64,000 bases of DNA from Vibrio sp. 14G-20. Lineage in GTDB: Bacteria > Pseudomonadota > Gammaproteobacteria > Enterobacterales > Vibrionaceae. The position numbers and the translations under genes were made by a program. The stretch is from assembly GCF_026241515.1 (NCBI RefSeq), contig NZ_JAPHPW010000010.1:1-64000 (forward strand), in the 5' to 3' direction. The notes beneath the pieces are model-generated. The model made no database searches. It saw only the letters and a list, made by a program, of their open reading frames with translations, and was not told the DNA's origin. Numbering within the stretch: position 1 is the stretch's first letter; every line of letters starts with the position of its first letter. Below are positions 19,054-31,353 of this stretch, one piece after another.

Positions 19054-19983
19054 TTACTTATTAATCTGAGTTGATAGTGCTTTTTGTATTAACTCAAATA
19101 GCCAATTGGTAATAGGGGAGTTTCTGTTTTTAGTATGTAAATGGCAGTAAACAGGAGTTTTGGGAGGCTCGCCATCTATCACAACATCGATTCCGCGTAG
19201 GGTTGGGTAATTATCAACGAGGAAAAGGTTCGAGTGTGGCATGTACATATCTGTGTGTTGAATGACATCAATGACCGCCATAATTAGCTCACTACGGAAA
19301 CCAACATTATGTTCAACGGAGAGATTAGTTAGGATATCCGATGCCAAACTATGGTTGTCGTTCCAACCGGGTGTGATTAGTGAAGCGATATCGTAGCCTG
19401 CCACATCGTAAGGTGTAACGATTTCTTGCTTTAAAGGGTGGTCTTTTCTTACAAAAATACGCCCTGTTAGTTCAATTAACTTTTTCGTATAAACTTCTTT
19501 ACTCGTTTTACTACCAAGGTAACTGATCCCCATCAACACCTCATCTTTTTGAATGTCAGAAACAGAAGTATTGGTCCAAGAGACTAATTCTAGATTCACA
19601 TTCGGTGCTTGCTCTCTTATCATTTTAAATAAAGAACCAGATAAACAAGATAGCACGATAGGTGATAGCGCTATTTTGAGTGTGTAATCGATCTCTTTTG
19701 GATCAAAAGTGTTTGATGCATTGATCGCGACAGATAGACCGTCCATGAACGGCTTTATTTCATTGGTGAGTTGTTCTGAGAAAGCGGTAGGCTGAAAACC
19801 TCCATGAACTTTAACGAAAAGGTCATCGTTGAAGTGGTGTCTTAGCTTTTGCAGGGCTTGGCTAACCGCTGGCTGAGAAACGAATAAACGCTCCGCAGCC
19901 TTTCTGGTGTTTTGTTCTTGATAAACAATCAGAAATGTTCGTAACAGGTTTAAATCAAGAGAGCTGAATAAGTCTTTAGCCAT
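19054..19983 (-). CDS. LysR-family transcriptional regulator
   Basis: This is a 309-residue LysR-type regulator. The winged HTH is at about 9-67 (LDLNLLRTFLIVYQEQNTRKAAERLF, SQPAVSQALQKLRHHF). A type 2 periplasmic-binding effector domain runs from about 95 to 300. The target and effector are unknown. It resembles the LeuO/NodD-like branch rather than OxyR or CysB, judging by SLDLNLLRTFLIVY and the absence of cysteine pairs. Both neighbours lie on the same strand, so there is no divergent partner gene to suggest a target. Confidence 0.87.
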   Translation of the reverse strand: MAKDLFSSLDLNLLRTFLIVYQEQNTRKAAERLFVSQPAVSQALQKLRHHFNDDLFVKVHGGFQPTAFSEQLTNEIKPFMDGLSVAINASNTFDPKEIDYTLKIALSPIVLSCLSGSLFKMIREQAPNVNLELVSWTNTSVSDIQKDEVLMGISYLGSKTSKEVYTKKLIELTGRIFVRKDHPLKQEIVTPYDVAGYDIASLITPGWNDNHSLASDILTNLSVEHNVGFRSELIMAVIDVIQHTDMYMPHSNLFLVDNYPTLRGIDVVIDGEPPKTPVYCHLHTKNRNSPITNWLFELIQKALSTQINK

Positions 19984-20082
19984 ATCTATCCATGAAAATT
20001 TTCTGCGCTATTAAATCTAATATACGTCAGTCAGTTAGATTAGTCAGCGAGGTTCTCTGGATTTATGCTGGCGACTATTGCC

Positions 20083-20829
20083 CTAAGCGGTGAGGGCGGC
20101 TCTCACATCAGATATCTTACTCGCATCTGTCACTGGGATCTGATAATCATCAATATCATCACTGCCCATTTGAGCACTTGAGCTGTTTTCCATTAGGCTC
20201 GGTCTTGTCGATTTACCTGAAAGGTGAAGAGCAGGTACCTGGGTAGCGCTTTGAAGCATTTTAGCATTCGCAGCGTTAACGCCAGCCCCCGCCATGATAT
20301 CAATTCGTCCATCGGCTTGTTTGACCATTTCTGCCAAAACATCGATGCCATGCTCAGCATTAACAGCAAGCCCTGATGTCAGAACTCTTTCGCATCCAAG
20401 TGTAATGACCTGCTCTAATGCTGCTTGGAAATCAGAGCTTTGATCGATGGCTCTGTGGAAGGTAATCCCAAGCTTTAACGAGTGCGCTTTTTCAGCCAGT
20501 TGCTGCATTTTTGGCATATCGATACTTCCGTTCGGCGCTAACACACCAAGTACGACCCCATCCAATCCTGCATTTGCACAAGCTTCAATATCTTCAAGCA
20601 TACAGAGCATATCGTCATCATCGAAAATGAAGTCGCCCTGTCTTGGTCTAATCATAGCGTAGACCGGAACCGACGAAATTTTTGCCGCTTGCTTCATCAT
20701 TCCGAAGCTTGGAGTTAATCCGCCAAGTGCTAATGAAGAGCAAAGCTCAATTCGATTCGCACCACCAGATAGTGCGTTATGAAGAGACTCTAAGTTATCG
20801 ATACAGACTTCAATTTCGGTGTTCATCAT
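20083..20829 (-). CDS. cutC: CutC family protein (copper homeostasis / TIM barrel)
   Basis: This is a 248-residue TIM-barrel protein of the CutC family. Typical segments are [53 protein letters not shown] and [17 protein letters not shown]. The name comes from an early E. coli copper-tolerance study; the enzymatic function remains unclear. The start is either of two adjacent ATG codons at 20829 and 20826, without a strong RBS. It stands alone between the LysR gene and the peroxiredoxin gene. Confidence 0.9.
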   Translation of the reverse strand: MMNTEIEVCIDNLESLHNALSGGANRIELCSSLALGGLTPSFGMMKQAAKISSVPVYAMIRPRQGDFIFDDDDMLCMLEDIEACANAGLDGVVLGVLAPNGSIDMPKMQQLAEKAHSLKLGITFHRAIDQSSDFQAALEQVITLGCERVLTSGLAVNAEHGIDVLAEMVKQADGRIDIMAGAGVNAANAKMLQSATQVPALHLSGKSTRPSLMENSSSAQMGSDDIDDYQIPVTDASKISDVRAALTA

Positions 20830-20993
20830 GTTTATCCGTTCAAAAAGATACTGATGAAATCATAGCAACCTAGATACGGATATGAATAGGTGGTAGCAGA
20901 GGGAAATAGGGGTAAAGTTTGTTCTTATAACTGCCTCTATTAAATGTTGAAGAGGGAGTTTAGGGGAAATGAAAGGCCGTCGAATAGATATGA

Positions 20994-21024
20994 AAAAAGC
21001 CCGAAGCGTTAACTTCGGGCTTTT
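20994..21024 (-). terminator. Terminator, probably of the peroxiredoxin gene
   Basis: The stem GCCCGAAG / CTTCGGGC (20999-21006 / 21013-21020) has a six-base loop. The minus-strand tail reads TTTTTT. It lies about 120 bp beyond the peroxiredoxin stop. Confidence 0.75.
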
Positions 21025-21144
21025 AATAGGACTTTACTTCTTAACTGATTGGCGGTGCGCTTTGCGCTATTAGCTTATGCTTTATGTCTCTTTTAGAGAG
21101 TCTTCCAACCATTAACCCGCGTTGAGTTCGGGCTTAAGAGGTAA

Positions 21145-21753
21145 TTACTTGCTTAGGTCGTCAGCGTGCTCAGATAGGAATGCTGCAACACCTTGTGGAG
21201 ATGCGTCCATACCTGATTTACCTTCTTCCCATTGTGCAGGACAAACTTCACCGTTCTTCTCGTGGAAGTTTAGTGCGTCTACCATGCGTAGCATTTCGTC
21301 GATGTTACGACCTAGTGGAAGATCGTTAACTACTTGGTGACGTACAAGGCCGTCAGCATCGATTAGGAAAGAACCACGGAAAGCAACACCTGCTTCTGGG
21401 TGCTCAACATCGTATGCTTTGCAGATCTCGTGCTTAACGTCAGCAATTAGAGGGTATTTAACTTGACCGATACCGCCATCAGCGATAGCAGTGTTACGCC
21501 ATGCGTTGTGAGAGAATTGTGAATCGATAGAAACACCGATTACTTCAACGCCTTTAGCTTGGAAATCTTCTAGACGGTTGTCGAAAGCGATTAGCTCTGA
21601 AGGACAAACGAAAGTGAAGTCTAGTGGGTAGAAGAAAACTACAGCTTTCTTACCTTTAGTGAATTCTGCGAAGTTGAAGTTATCAACGATCTCACCGTTA
21701 CCTAGAACAGCTGCTGCAGTAAAATCAGGGGCTTGACGACCTACTAGTACCAT
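21145..21753 (-). CDS. prx2: Typical 2-Cys peroxiredoxin (AhpC/Prx1 group)
   Basis: This cytoplasmic peroxidase reduces hydrogen peroxide and organic peroxides. It has 202 residues. The peroxidatic Cys50 is in DFTFVCPSEL, and the resolving Cys171 is in GEVCPAQW. The GGIG motif is present, while the C-terminal YF motif of over-oxidation-sensitive enzymes is not. It looks like the eukaryote-like Prx class rather than enteric AhpC, which is 187 residues. It is divergent from an OxyR gene across a perfect palindrome. This arrangement matches the prx2-oxyR2 pair I recall from V. vulnificus, hence the symbol; it is often annotated simply as peroxiredoxin C. Confidence 0.93.
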   Translation of the reverse strand: MVLVGRQAPDFTAAAVLGNGEIVDNFNFAEFTKGKKAVVFFYPLDFTFVCPSELIAFDNRLEDFQAKGVEVIGVSIDSQFSHNAWRNTAIADGGIGQVKYPLIADVKHEICKAYDVEHPEAGVAFRGSFLIDADGLVRHQVVNDLPLGRNIDEMLRMVDALNFHEKNGEVCPAQWEEGKSGMDASPQGVAAFLSEHADDLSK

Positions 21754-21820
21754 TTGGAATCTCCTAAAAAATTAGTTGGCCCAACACATGTTTGTTTGGG
21801 CTCCGTTTCTACGGGACAAA

Positions 21821-21843
21821 CTATAGTACAATCGGTACTATAG
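21821..21843. promoter_or_regulatory. Perfect palindrome, likely OxyR operator
   Basis: Nine-base arms CTATAGTAC and GTACTATAG are separated by AATCG. They contain the ATAG...CTAT elements of OxyR sites. It lies about 68 bp upstream of the peroxiredoxin start and 120 bp upstream of the oxyR start, in the divergent region, and overlaps TATAGT, a possible minus-strand -10. Binding by the adjacent OxyR is inference. Confidence 0.65.
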
Positions 21844-21962
21844 AAAAAAGCGAATTAAATAGATTAAGTTAATCGAAAAAAGCGATGAGCTTAATGTTTG
21901 CCCAGTCCTTAGGTCTGCTGACCTTTACGTAACTTATCCTACTAATATTACAAAGTAATTTC

Positions 21963-22868
21963 ATGAATAAATGGCCAAGTCTTAAGCAGCTTCACTATCT
22001 TGTTACCCTTCACGAAACTCGTCACTTTAGCGATGCAGCGGATCGCTGTTTCGTTAGCCAATCGACGCTAAGTAAAGGTATCCAAAATCTGGAAGAACTC
22101 ATCGGTTGCCCGCTTTATGAGAAGAAAGATAAAAAGAGCCCGTTGGTTTTCACGCAAGCCGGTGAGCTGGTGGTAAAGCACGGTCGAGAGCTACTAGCGA
22201 AAGGGCAAGATCTGGTTGAACTTGGAAATCTATGTAATGGCGATGCGATGCAAGGACAGCTGCGAGTCGGATGTATCCCCACTATCGCGCCGTTCCTTTT
22301 ATGTGATTTGGTACAAGAGGCCAACCAACGCTTTCCTCAGCTTAATTTATTGTTACGTGAAGATACAACGACCAACCTATTGGCTGCGCTGCGACATGGA
22401 GACCTAGATGTACTGATTCTGGCTTTGCCTGTCGATATAGACAATATGGAAAGTCAAGTTGTTGGGCAAGACCCTTTCCGGATGGTGATCAGTCGTAATC
22501 AAGCTGATGGTATCCGTGTTCCGATTAAATACGATGATCTGCCAGACGAATCTGTATTCTTGTTGGAGAACGAACACTGCTTAACTGAGCATGCAGTGTC
22601 GGCTTGTAAGTTAACGGATAAAGAGAAGATCAACCCGTTCACAGCGACGAGCCTTCACACATTGGTTCAAATGGTCGCGAATGGCTTAGGTACTACCTTT
22701 ATTCCGCAAATGGCGATCGACCACGGTTTATTGGAAAACCAAAATCTGGTGGTTATCGATCCTCCTGGGCAGCAGGCGTACCGAGATATTGGCCTGGTTT
22801 GGCGACCAAGCTCTTCACGTCGTGAGACATTCCATCAGTTAGCGGATGTGGTGTCTGAGCTTTTATAA
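21963..22868 (+). CDS. oxyR: Peroxide-sensing regulator OxyR (OxyR2-like)
   Basis: This is a LysR-family redox sensor of 301 residues. The HTH is at about 6-64 (HFSDAADRCFVSQSTLSKGIQNLEEL). The redox pair Cys206 and Cys215 lies in EHCLTEHAVSAC, with the spacing of the E. coli Cys199/Cys208 pair. Glu204 precedes it. In V. vulnificus OxyR2, Cys206, Cys215 and Glu204 occupy the same positions, and Glu204 was reported to make the protein hypersensitive to low peroxide (recalled, not checked). The gene is divergent from the peroxiredoxin gene, its expected target. Sequence identity to E. coli OxyR is moderate. Confidence 0.9.
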   Translation: MNKWPSLKQLHYLVTLHETRHFSDAADRCFVSQSTLSKGIQNLEELIGCPLYEKKDKKSPLVFTQAGELVVKHGRELLAKGQDLVELGNLCNGDAMQGQLRVGCIPTIAPFLLCDLVQEANQRFPQLNLLLREDTTTNLLAALRHGDLDVLILALPVDIDNMESQVVGQDPFRMVISRNQADGIRVPIKYDDLPDESVFLLENEHCLTEHAVSACKLTDKEKINPFTATSLHTLVQMVANGLGTTFIPQMAIDHGLLENQNLVVIDPPGQQAYRDIGLVWRPSSSRRETFHQLADVVSELL

Positions 22869-22904
22869 TAACTCGCTTCGACAACAATCCCTCTGAGCGG
22901 CTGA

Positions 22905-22925
22905 ATTGGCCGCTCTTCATATCTC
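22905..22925. terminator. Hairpin between oxyR and CBS gene
   Basis: The perfect 7-bp stem GAGCGGC / GCCGCTC has a seven-base loop between convergent genes. No real U tract follows on either strand, so termination would be weak. Confidence 0.4.
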
Positions 22926-22934
22926 TTCTGAGCG

Positions 22935-23381
22935 TTACTCTACTTCCGCTTCTTCTGGCTCGACTTCTTCTTGCAGCTCCAGCAAATTGATCGCTATCGT
23001 GACAAAATCGCTGTCTGTAATAATGCCTACTAGTTCGTGGTTTTCTACGACAGGTAAACAGCCCACTTTATGTTTCTGCATATAGATAGCCGATTCTTTT
23101 AATCCTGCACGTGGCTCTACCGACATAACACTTTTGTGCATGATGTCGTTGAGGGGAGTAGCAAGAGTAAAAGATTGAGCTTGTGGGATGTTTTGTAGGC
23201 TGGATTCTTGAGCGGCTAAAACGTCTCGTTGTGTGACGACACCTAGTAGATGCCTATCGGAATCAACGACCGGTATATGGCGGATATCAAGCGCTTCCAT
23301 CATGTGCTTAGCATCGGCCAGTGAGTGTGAGCGCAATAGGGTATGAGGGTTGCGAGTCATCATATCTTCAACCTTGATCAT
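22935..23381 (-). CDS. CBS-domain protein
   Basis: This 148-residue protein consists of a tandem pair of CBS motifs (about 5-62 and 75-132). Signature segments are HIPVVDSDRHLLGVVTQRDV and GCLPVVENHELVGIITDSDF. It has an acidic C-terminal tail (EEVEPEEAEVE). Such stand-alone pairs bind adenine nucleotides and sense cell energy or regulate partners; no partner domain is fused here. An AAGGAGG RBS precedes the ATG. It is convergent with oxyR. Confidence 0.88.
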   Translation of the reverse strand: MIKVEDMMTRNPHTLLRSHSLADAKHMMEALDIRHIPVVDSDRHLLGVVTQRDVLAAQESSLQNIPQAQSFTLATPLNDIMHKSVMSVEPRAGLKESAIYMQKHKVGCLPVVENHELVGIITDSDFVTIAINLLELQEEVEPEEAEVE

Positions 23382-23551
23382 ACGAACCTCCTTCTTTTTT
23401 ATTTGTTGCTATTACTATAGTTTTTTATCCAAAAAATAACTGAGATCTGACGCATTCTTGGGTGAGTTTTATGCAACTAATTCTTTAGTTTGAGGAGGTG
23501 AATCAGTAGCATTATTTTACGCCTCTTTACAATAATCCAGTGCTGTAAACC

Positions 23552-23579
23552 TTGCTATTGCGGCTCGTGTGCCTATACT
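23552..23579 (+). promoter_or_regulatory. Candidate sigma-70 promoter for queA operon
   Basis: TTGCTA (23552-23557) and TATACT (23574-23579) are separated by 16 bp, about 135 bp upstream of queA. The 334-bp region between the CBS gene and queA holds no other recognised element. Confidence 0.4.
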
Positions 23580-23700
23580 AGCCCACTGCGAAATTTTTAG
23601 TCGTGTTTGCGATGTGTTTCTGGTAACGATTTACTTACCGTAACGAATATCCAGCAACTACGATTTATGATTCGCCAACGGCACAAATCTCATCAACTAA

Positions 23701-24768
<1,068 letters not shown>

Positions 24769-24914
24769 TTTTAGCTGGTTATAAACGATATAAGCAGAAT
24801 TTACGGGTGCTAGCAGTAAGCTAGGAGTCGGGCAGGGTGTCTGTCTAATCTCTCGCAAGGAATACGCGACCGCTCCTCATAGAACTCGCTAGATTGAACT
24901 TATGTTTAGCTTAA

Positions 24915-26099
<1,185 letters not shown>

Positions 26100-26209
26100 T
26101 ATTTCTTTTTTGCGAGCCCTATCTCTCTTCCGAGTTATGGGGCTTGAAAATAAAAGGATGCGACCCAATTAGACAAACAATTACGAAAATATAATAGAGG
26201 ATGTTTTAA

Positions 26210-26539
26210 ATGTTTATTTCTCAAGCTCACGCAGCAGCAGAAGGTGCACCAGCAGGCGGCGGTTTCGAAATGCTAATCATGCTAGGTATGTTCGCTGTGA
26301 TCTTCTACTTCATGATCTACCGTCCACAAGCTAAGCGTGTTAAAGAGCACAAGAACCTTATGTCTTCTATGGGCAAAGGCGATGAAGTTCTTACTAGCGG
26401 CGGCCTAATTGGCAAGATCACTAAGATTGCTGAAGACAGCGACTACGTTGCTATCGAACTGAACGCAAACAACGAAGTAGTTATCAAGAAAGACTTCGTT
26501 ACAGCAGTGCTACCAAAAGGTACTCTGAAATCTCTATAA
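26210..26539 (+). CDS. yajC: Preprotein translocase subunit YajC
   Basis: This small SecDF-associated membrane protein has 109 residues. One membrane helix lies at about 18-38 (MLIMLGMFAVIFYFMIY), followed by the family motif RPQAKRVKEHKNL and a cytoplasmic domain (GDEVLTSGGLIGKI). The ATG is preceded by AGAGGATG. It lies 20 bp before secD and is co-transcribed with secDF. Confidence 0.96.
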   Translation: MFISQAHAAAEGAPAGGGFEMLIMLGMFAVIFYFMIYRPQAKRVKEHKNLMSSMGKGDEVLTSGGLIGKITKIAEDSDYVAIELNANNEVVIKKDFVTAVLPKGTLKSL

Positions 26540-26559
26540 ACAGCTAGAGGATCCTCGCT

Positions 26560-28416
26560 GTGCTAAACCGTTACCCGTTATGGAAGTATTTGATGGTGGT
26601 GTTTGCCATCGCTATCGCTGCGTTGTACGCACTTCCAAATATATACGGTGAAGATCCGGCAGTTCAAGTTACAGGGGCGCGCGGCGCCTCTGTAGATATG
26701 TCTACGCTGGATGCTGTCACCAATGCTCTTGAAGCAGAAAACCTTTCTACTAAATCCGTTGCTCTCGAAAACGGTTCCATTCTTGTTCGCTTTAACGACA
26801 CAGATACGCAAATTAGTGCCCGTGATATCATCACAGAAGCACTAGGCGATGACGTTATCGTTGCTTTAAACCTAGCGGCTTCAACTCCTGATTGGCTTGA
26901 ATCTATTGGTGCTGCACCAATGAAACTTGGTCTTGACCTACGTGGTGGTGTTCACTTCTTGATGGAAGTGGATATGGACGCTGCGATGCAAAAGCTAGTT
27001 GGCCAACAAGAAGAAGCATTCCGTAGTGAACTTCGTGAAGAGAAAATCCGTTACCGTGCGATCCGCCCATCTGGTAAAGATGCGGTTGAAGTGATTCTGC
27101 GCAACGAAGAGCAGCTTGCTGAAGCGAAATCGCTACTGCAATCTAAGCACCAAGATATGACGTTTGTAGACTCTGCATCTAACGGTCGTTTTTCTTTGGT
27201 TGCAAGCTTTACAGAGACTCGTCTTCAAGAAATCCGCAACTATGCGGTAGAGCAGAACATTACCATTCTACGTAACCGTGTGAACGAACTTGGTGTTGCT
27301 GAGCCTTTGGTTCAACGTCAAGGTTCTAGCCGTATCGTAGTGGAATTGCCGGGTGTTCAAGACACGGCTCGCGCTAAAGAGATTCTTGGTGCGACGGCGA
27401 CACTTGAGTTCCGTGAAGTAGATAGCAGTGCTGATTTAGCCGCTGCCGCTTCTGGTCGTGCCCCTGCAGGTAGTGAAATCAAGCAAGATCGTGATGGTCG
27501 TCCTGTGGTACTTAAGAAGCGCGTTATTCTAGGCGGTTCAAGTATTACTGATGCAAGCTCAAGTGTTGATGAATATGGTCGTCCTCAAGTTAATATCTCG
27601 CTAGACAGCGAAGGTGGTAGCAAGATGTCAGCGTTCTCTCGTCAGAATATCGGTAAGCTAATGGCTACGGTATTTGCAGAGTACAAAGACAGCGGTCGTA
27701 AAACACCGGAAGGTCGAGTTATCTTAAGTAAGCACGAAGAAGTGATCAACCAAGCGACGATTCAATCTGCGCTAGGCCGTAACTTCCGTATTACTGGTAT
27801 CGACTCAACGGCTGAAGCTCATAACTTGGCACTTCTTCTGCGTGCAGGTGCATTGATTGCGCCTATCTCGATTGTAGAAGAACGTACGATTGGTCCATCT
27901 ATGGGTCAGCAAAACATCGATATGGGTATCATGGCGATGGTTTGGGGTATGGCTGCAGTTATGCTATTTACGCTGCTTTACTACCGTAGCTTTGGTTTGA
28001 TTGCGAACGTTGCACTAATGGCGAACTTGGTGTTAATTATCGGTGTGATGTCTATGATTCCGGGGGCAACCATGACCCTGCCAGGTATTGCCGGTATCGT
28101 ATTAACGGTCGGTATGGCGGTCGATGCCAACGTATTGATCTTTGAGCGTATACGTGAAGAGCTTCGAGATGGACGCAGTCCACAACAAGCAATTCACCAA
28201 GGTTACGCGAACGCATTCAGCACAATCGCCGATGCCAACATCACCACACTACTAACAGCAATCATTCTATTTGCTGTGGGTACAGGTGCGATTAAAGGCT
28301 TCGCGGTAACACTGTCTATCGGTATCTTGACTTCAATGTTTACAGCTATTATCGGAACACGTTGTATCGTGAACCTGATGTATGGCGGCAAACGCGTTAA
28401 AAAACTGTCGATCTAA
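26560..28416 (+). CDS. secD: Protein translocase subunit SecD
   Basis: SecD is an RND-family proton-driven subunit that helps pull proteins across the inner membrane together with SecF and YajC. It has 618 residues, starting at GTG 26560 with AGAGGATC upstream. The first helix is at about 7-26. A long periplasmic region with [16 protein letters not shown] follows. Five more helices lie at about 455-605, including [23 protein letters not shown], the conserved proton-path segment. The length matches E. coli SecD (615). Confidence 0.97.
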   Translation: MLNRYPLWKYLMVVFAIAIAALYALPNIYGEDPAVQVTGARGASVDMSTLDAVTNALEAENLSTKSVALENGSILVRFNDTDTQISARDIITEALGDDVIVALNLAASTPDWLESIGAAPMKLGLDLRGGVHFLMEVDMDAAMQKLVGQQEEAFRSELREEKIRYRAIRPSGKDAVEVILRNEEQLAEAKSLLQSKHQDMTFVDSASNGRFSLVASFTETRLQEIRNYAVEQNITILRNRVNELGVAEPLVQRQGSSRIVVELPGVQDTARAKEILGATATLEFREVDSSADLAAAASGRAPAGSEIKQDRDGRPVVLKKRVILGGSSITDASSSVDEYGRPQVNISLDSEGGSKMSAFSRQNIGKLMATVFAEYKDSGRKTPEGRVILSKHEEVINQATIQSALGRNFRITGIDSTAEAHNLALLLRAGALIAPISIVEERTIGPSMGQQNIDMGIMAMVWGMAAVMLFTLLYYRSFGLIANVALMANLVLIIGVMSMIPGATMTLPGIAGIVLTVGMAVDANVLIFERIREELRDGRSPQQAIHQGYANAFSTIADANITTLLTAIILFAVGTGAIKGFAVTLSIGILTSMFTAIIGTRCIVNLMYGGKRVKKLSI

Positions 28417-28430
28417 GGCTAGGAATTAAT

Positions 28431-29378
28431 ATGTTTCAGATTCTAAAAGCAGACAAAATGATCGACTTTATGCGTTGGTCAAAGGTTGCCTTTGTTTTTT
28501 CTATCTTGATGATTGGTACTGCTATCTTCACCCTAACAACGAAATCGTTGAACTGGGGTCTAGATTTTACCGGCGGTACTTTGATTGAAGTTGGTTTTGA
28601 ACAACCGGCACACCTTCCTGATATTCGTAGTGCACTGGAAGCCGAAGGCTTTGGTGATGCGACGGTACAGAATTTCGGTTCAGCTCGTGATGTAATGGTT
28701 CGTCTACGTCCACGTGATGGAGTAGCGGGCGAGACACTTGGTAACCAGATCCTTTCTGCGATTGAGAGCGGTACTGGTGAGCAAGTCGAAATGCGTCGTA
28801 TCGAGTTCGTTGGTCCTAACGTGGGTGACGAATTAACAGAAGCGGGTGGCCTTGCTATCCTAGTTTCTCTTATCTGTATCTTGATCTACGTATCCGTGCG
28901 ATTTGAATGGCGTTTGGCAGCGGGTGCGGTATTAGCACTTGCGCACGACGTTATCATCACGCTGGGTGTATTCTCTCTAATGCAAATTGAGGTCGACCTT
29001 ACCATCGTGGCAGCCTTGCTAACGGTAGTCGGTTACTCCCTCAACGATACCATCGTTGTATTCGACCGTATCCGTGAGAACTTCCGTAAGATGCGTAAGG
29101 GTGAAGCACCTGAAGTACTGAACAGCTCAATCACACAAACATTGAGCCGTACATTGATCACTTCTGGTACAACGTTATTCGTAGTTATCGCACTGTTTGT
29201 CCAGGGCGGCGCTATGATTCACGGCTTCGCAACCGCACTTCTACTGGGTATTACGGTTGGTACTTACTCTTCTATCTACGTTGCATCTGCACTGGCTATG
29301 AAGTTGGGTATTACGCGTGAACACTTAATGCCACCACAAGTGGAAAAAGAAGGTGAAGAGTTTGACGAAATGCCTTAG
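28431..29378 (+). CDS. secF: Protein translocase subunit SecF
   Basis: This is the partner of SecD, with 315 residues. The first helix is at about 18-38, followed by the periplasmic P1 domain (WGLDFTGGTLIEVGF). A five-helix bundle follows, with VGYSLNDTIVVFDRIRENFRK and LSRTLITSGTT. RBS AGGAATT precedes the ATG, 14 bp after secD. A strong terminator follows, closing the queA-to-secF transcription unit. Confidence 0.97.
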   Translation: MFQILKADKMIDFMRWSKVAFVFSILMIGTAIFTLTTKSLNWGLDFTGGTLIEVGFEQPAHLPDIRSALEAEGFGDATVQNFGSARDVMVRLRPRDGVAGETLGNQILSAIESGTGEQVEMRRIEFVGPNVGDELTEAGGLAILVSLICILIYVSVRFEWRLAAGAVLALAHDVIITLGVFSLMQIEVDLTIVAALLTVVGYSLNDTIVVFDRIRENFRKMRKGEAPEVLNSSITQTLSRTLITSGTTLFVVIALFVQGGAMIHGFATALLLGITVGTYSSIYVASALAMKLGITREHLMPPQVEKEGEEFDEMP

Positions 29379-29413
29379 GCCTTGGCTTAACCATTTTCGC
29401 TAAACCAAAAAAA

Positions 29414-29438
29414 CCGCTAGGTAACTAGCGGTTTTTTT
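29414..29438 (+). terminator. Terminator of secF
   Basis: A perfect 7-bp stem, CCGCTAG / CTAGCGG, has the loop GTAA and is followed by seven T. Confidence 0.92.
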
Positions 29439-29539
29439 ACGTCAGTATTCTAGGGAAACTCAAGACAATTTAGCGTTGATGTATGCTGAACTTCAGTTAA
29501 CTAAGAGACATCCTGATCGTATCTCGTTATCGCAGATAC

Positions 29540-29566
29540 AAAAAAGCCCCGCGATTGCGGGGCTTT
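29540..29566 (-). terminator. Terminator of suhB
   Basis: The stem AAAGCCCCGC / GCGGGGCTTT has the loop GATT. On the minus strand it runs into TTTTTTG. It lies 50 bp past the suhB stop. Confidence 0.85.
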
Positions 29567-29615
29567 GGAATTTCTACTCTCCCTTGAAGCAGGGGGCTTT
29601 AACGTAAGGCCTGAA

Positions 29616-30419
29616 TTACTTCAGCATACCTTCGTTAGCGTTCTCACGAACGTGCTTAAGAATAGACTTAACACCACGTGCGCTTGAAGCAACAACATTA
29701 CCAGAAGTCATGTAATCAGTACCGCCAGCAAAGTCAGTCATGATAGCACCAGCTTCACGAGCGATTAGGTCGCCAGCTGCTAGATCCCATGGCTTAAGGC
29801 CTAGTTCTAGGTAACCATCAACACGGCCTGCTGCTAGGTAACATAGGTCAAGAGCAGGAGAACCAGTACGACGGAAATCAGCACAGTCGATGAATAGACC
29901 AGAGACGATCTTCATGAAAGATTCAGAGTGTTGTTTTTGCTTGAATGGGAAACCAGTCGCTAGAACAGTACCTTGAAGGTCTTTAAGTTGAGTAACACGC
30001 ATACGAGCGTTGTTAAGTTGAGCGCCAGCGCCACGTTGAGCTGTGAATAGCTCGTTTAGCATTGGGTCATAAACACAAGCAACTTCTGTACGACCGTTCA
30101 TGCGAACAGCGATAGATACAGAGAAGTGAGGGAAACCTTTTACAAAGTTGTTGGTGCCATCTAGTGGGTCAACGATCCATTGTACGTCAGAGTCTTTACC
30201 TTCAGTCAGGCCTTTCTCTTCAGAAATAATGCTGTGCTCTGGGTAAGATGCTTTGATTGTCTCAATGATCATGTACTCAGCTTCTTGAGCAATGTTAGTA
30301 ACGTAATCGTTGTTACCTTTTAGAGACGTTTCGATCTTATCAGTTGTTTCTAGAGATTTAGCAATATGGTTGCCAGCTTTACGCGCAGCGCGTATCGCAA
30401 TGTTTAGCATTGGATGCAT
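29616..30419 (-). CDS. suhB: Inositol-1-monophosphatase / Nus factor SuhB
   Basis: SuhB is a Mg-dependent inositol-phosphatase-fold protein of 267 residues, the same length as in E. coli. There its main role is as a Nus factor in rRNA antitermination complexes. Metal-site motifs are EEKG (about 67-70), DPLDGTNNFVKGFPHF and WDLAAGDLIAREAGA. The start MHPMLNIAIRAARKAGN aligns with E. coli SuhB. It is divergent from trmJ with 181 bp between the starts, an arrangement conserved in enterics and vibrios. Confidence 0.95.
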   Translation of the reverse strand: MHPMLNIAIRAARKAGNHIAKSLETTDKIETSLKGNNDYVTNIAQEAEYMIIETIKASYPEHSIISEEKGLTEGKDSDVQWIVDPLDGTNNFVKGFPHFSVSIAVRMNGRTEVACVYDPMLNELFTAQRGAGAQLNNARMRVTQLKDLQGTVLATGFPFKQKQHSESFMKIVSGLFIDCADFRRTGSPALDLCYLAAGRVDGYLELGLKPWDLAAGDLIAREAGAIMTDFAGGTDYMTSGNVVASSARGVKSILKHVRENANEGMLK

Positions 30420-30600
30420 ATGGTTTTTCCCACAAGATGTTAAAGAACAATTTAAAGCGGCGGCGAGTATACCAAAGTTTTACCAAAAGGGAAGTGGTTA
30501 TTTTTTGAACTCTTGGTTTCACATTCCGCGAAGGGTCTGACCATTTTACTTTGCTATGTGTTAATATCTCGCGATTATTTTTAAAGTGGTGTCATATAGC

Positions 30601-31329
30601 ATGTTAGACAATGTAAAAGTCGTTCTGGTTGGTACGTCTCATTCGGGAAATATCGGTTCAGCAGCTCGCGCAATGAAAGTGATGGGTTTGAGTCAATTAG
30701 TTCTTGTAGACCCTCAATGTGAAGTTGACGAGCAGACCTTAGCACTGGCTGCTGGTGCAGGTGACATCGCAGAAAACGCCGCGATTGTTTCTACTCTTGA
30801 AGAAGCAGTAAGAGACTGCGGTTTGGTTGTGGGTTCAAGTGCTCGTTCTCGCACGCTTGAATGGCCAATGCTTGAGCCTCGCGAGTGTGGTGAAAAGTTT
30901 GCGGTTGAAGGTCAGAAGCACCCTGTAGCATTAGTCTTTGGTCGTGAACGTACTGGTTTGACTAACGATGAACTGCAGAAGTGCCACTTCCATGTATGTA
31001 TCCCAGCTAACCCTGAATACAGCTCGCTAAACCTAGCAATGGCAGTGCAGACTCTGAGCTACGAAGTGCGTGTAGCTCATCTTGATATGGTGGCTAGCCA
31101 ATATCAGCCACAGCAACAAGATGAGTATCCACGCCACGACGAACTAGAAATGTTCTATGAACACCTTGAAAAAGTGATCATCGATACCCAATTTATCTCT
31201 AAGGATAAGCCAGGTCAGGTGATGAATAAGCTACGTCGTCTATTTAGCCGTGCTCGTCCAGAACTGCAAGAAATCAACACGCTTCGCGGTATTTTGACTT
31301 CGATTGAGAAGAGCAAAAACGACAAATAA
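30601..31329 (+). CDS. trmJ: tRNA (cytidine/uridine-2'-O-)-methyltransferase TrmJ
   Basis: TrmJ is a SPOUT methyltransferase that 2'-O-methylates position 32 of tRNAs. The ATG at 30601 gives 242 residues ([17 protein letters not shown]), matching the E. coli start; an upstream in-frame codon is not needed. Knot motifs are [27 protein letters not shown] and [14 protein letters not shown]. The C-terminal extension ([18 protein letters not shown]) is specific to TrmJ. It lies immediately upstream of the isc operon, as in E. coli. Confidence 0.95.
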   Translation: MLDNVKVVLVGTSHSGNIGSAARAMKVMGLSQLVLVDPQCEVDEQTLALAAGAGDIAENAAIVSTLEEAVRDCGLVVGSSARSRTLEWPMLEPRECGEKFAVEGQKHPVALVFGRERTGLTNDELQKCHFHVCIPANPEYSSLNLAMAVQTLSYEVRVAHLDMVASQYQPQQQDEYPRHDELEMFYEHLEKVIIDTQFISKDKPGQVMNKLRRLFSRARPELQEINTLRGILTSIEKSKNDK

Positions 31330-31353
31330 AGCCCATACAATAGCTAAGGGTGA

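Noticed and set aside
20830..21144. Possible gene between cutC and the peroxiredoxin gene
   Set aside because: No frame with start and RBS; the region holds the peroxiredoxin terminator and plain spacer.
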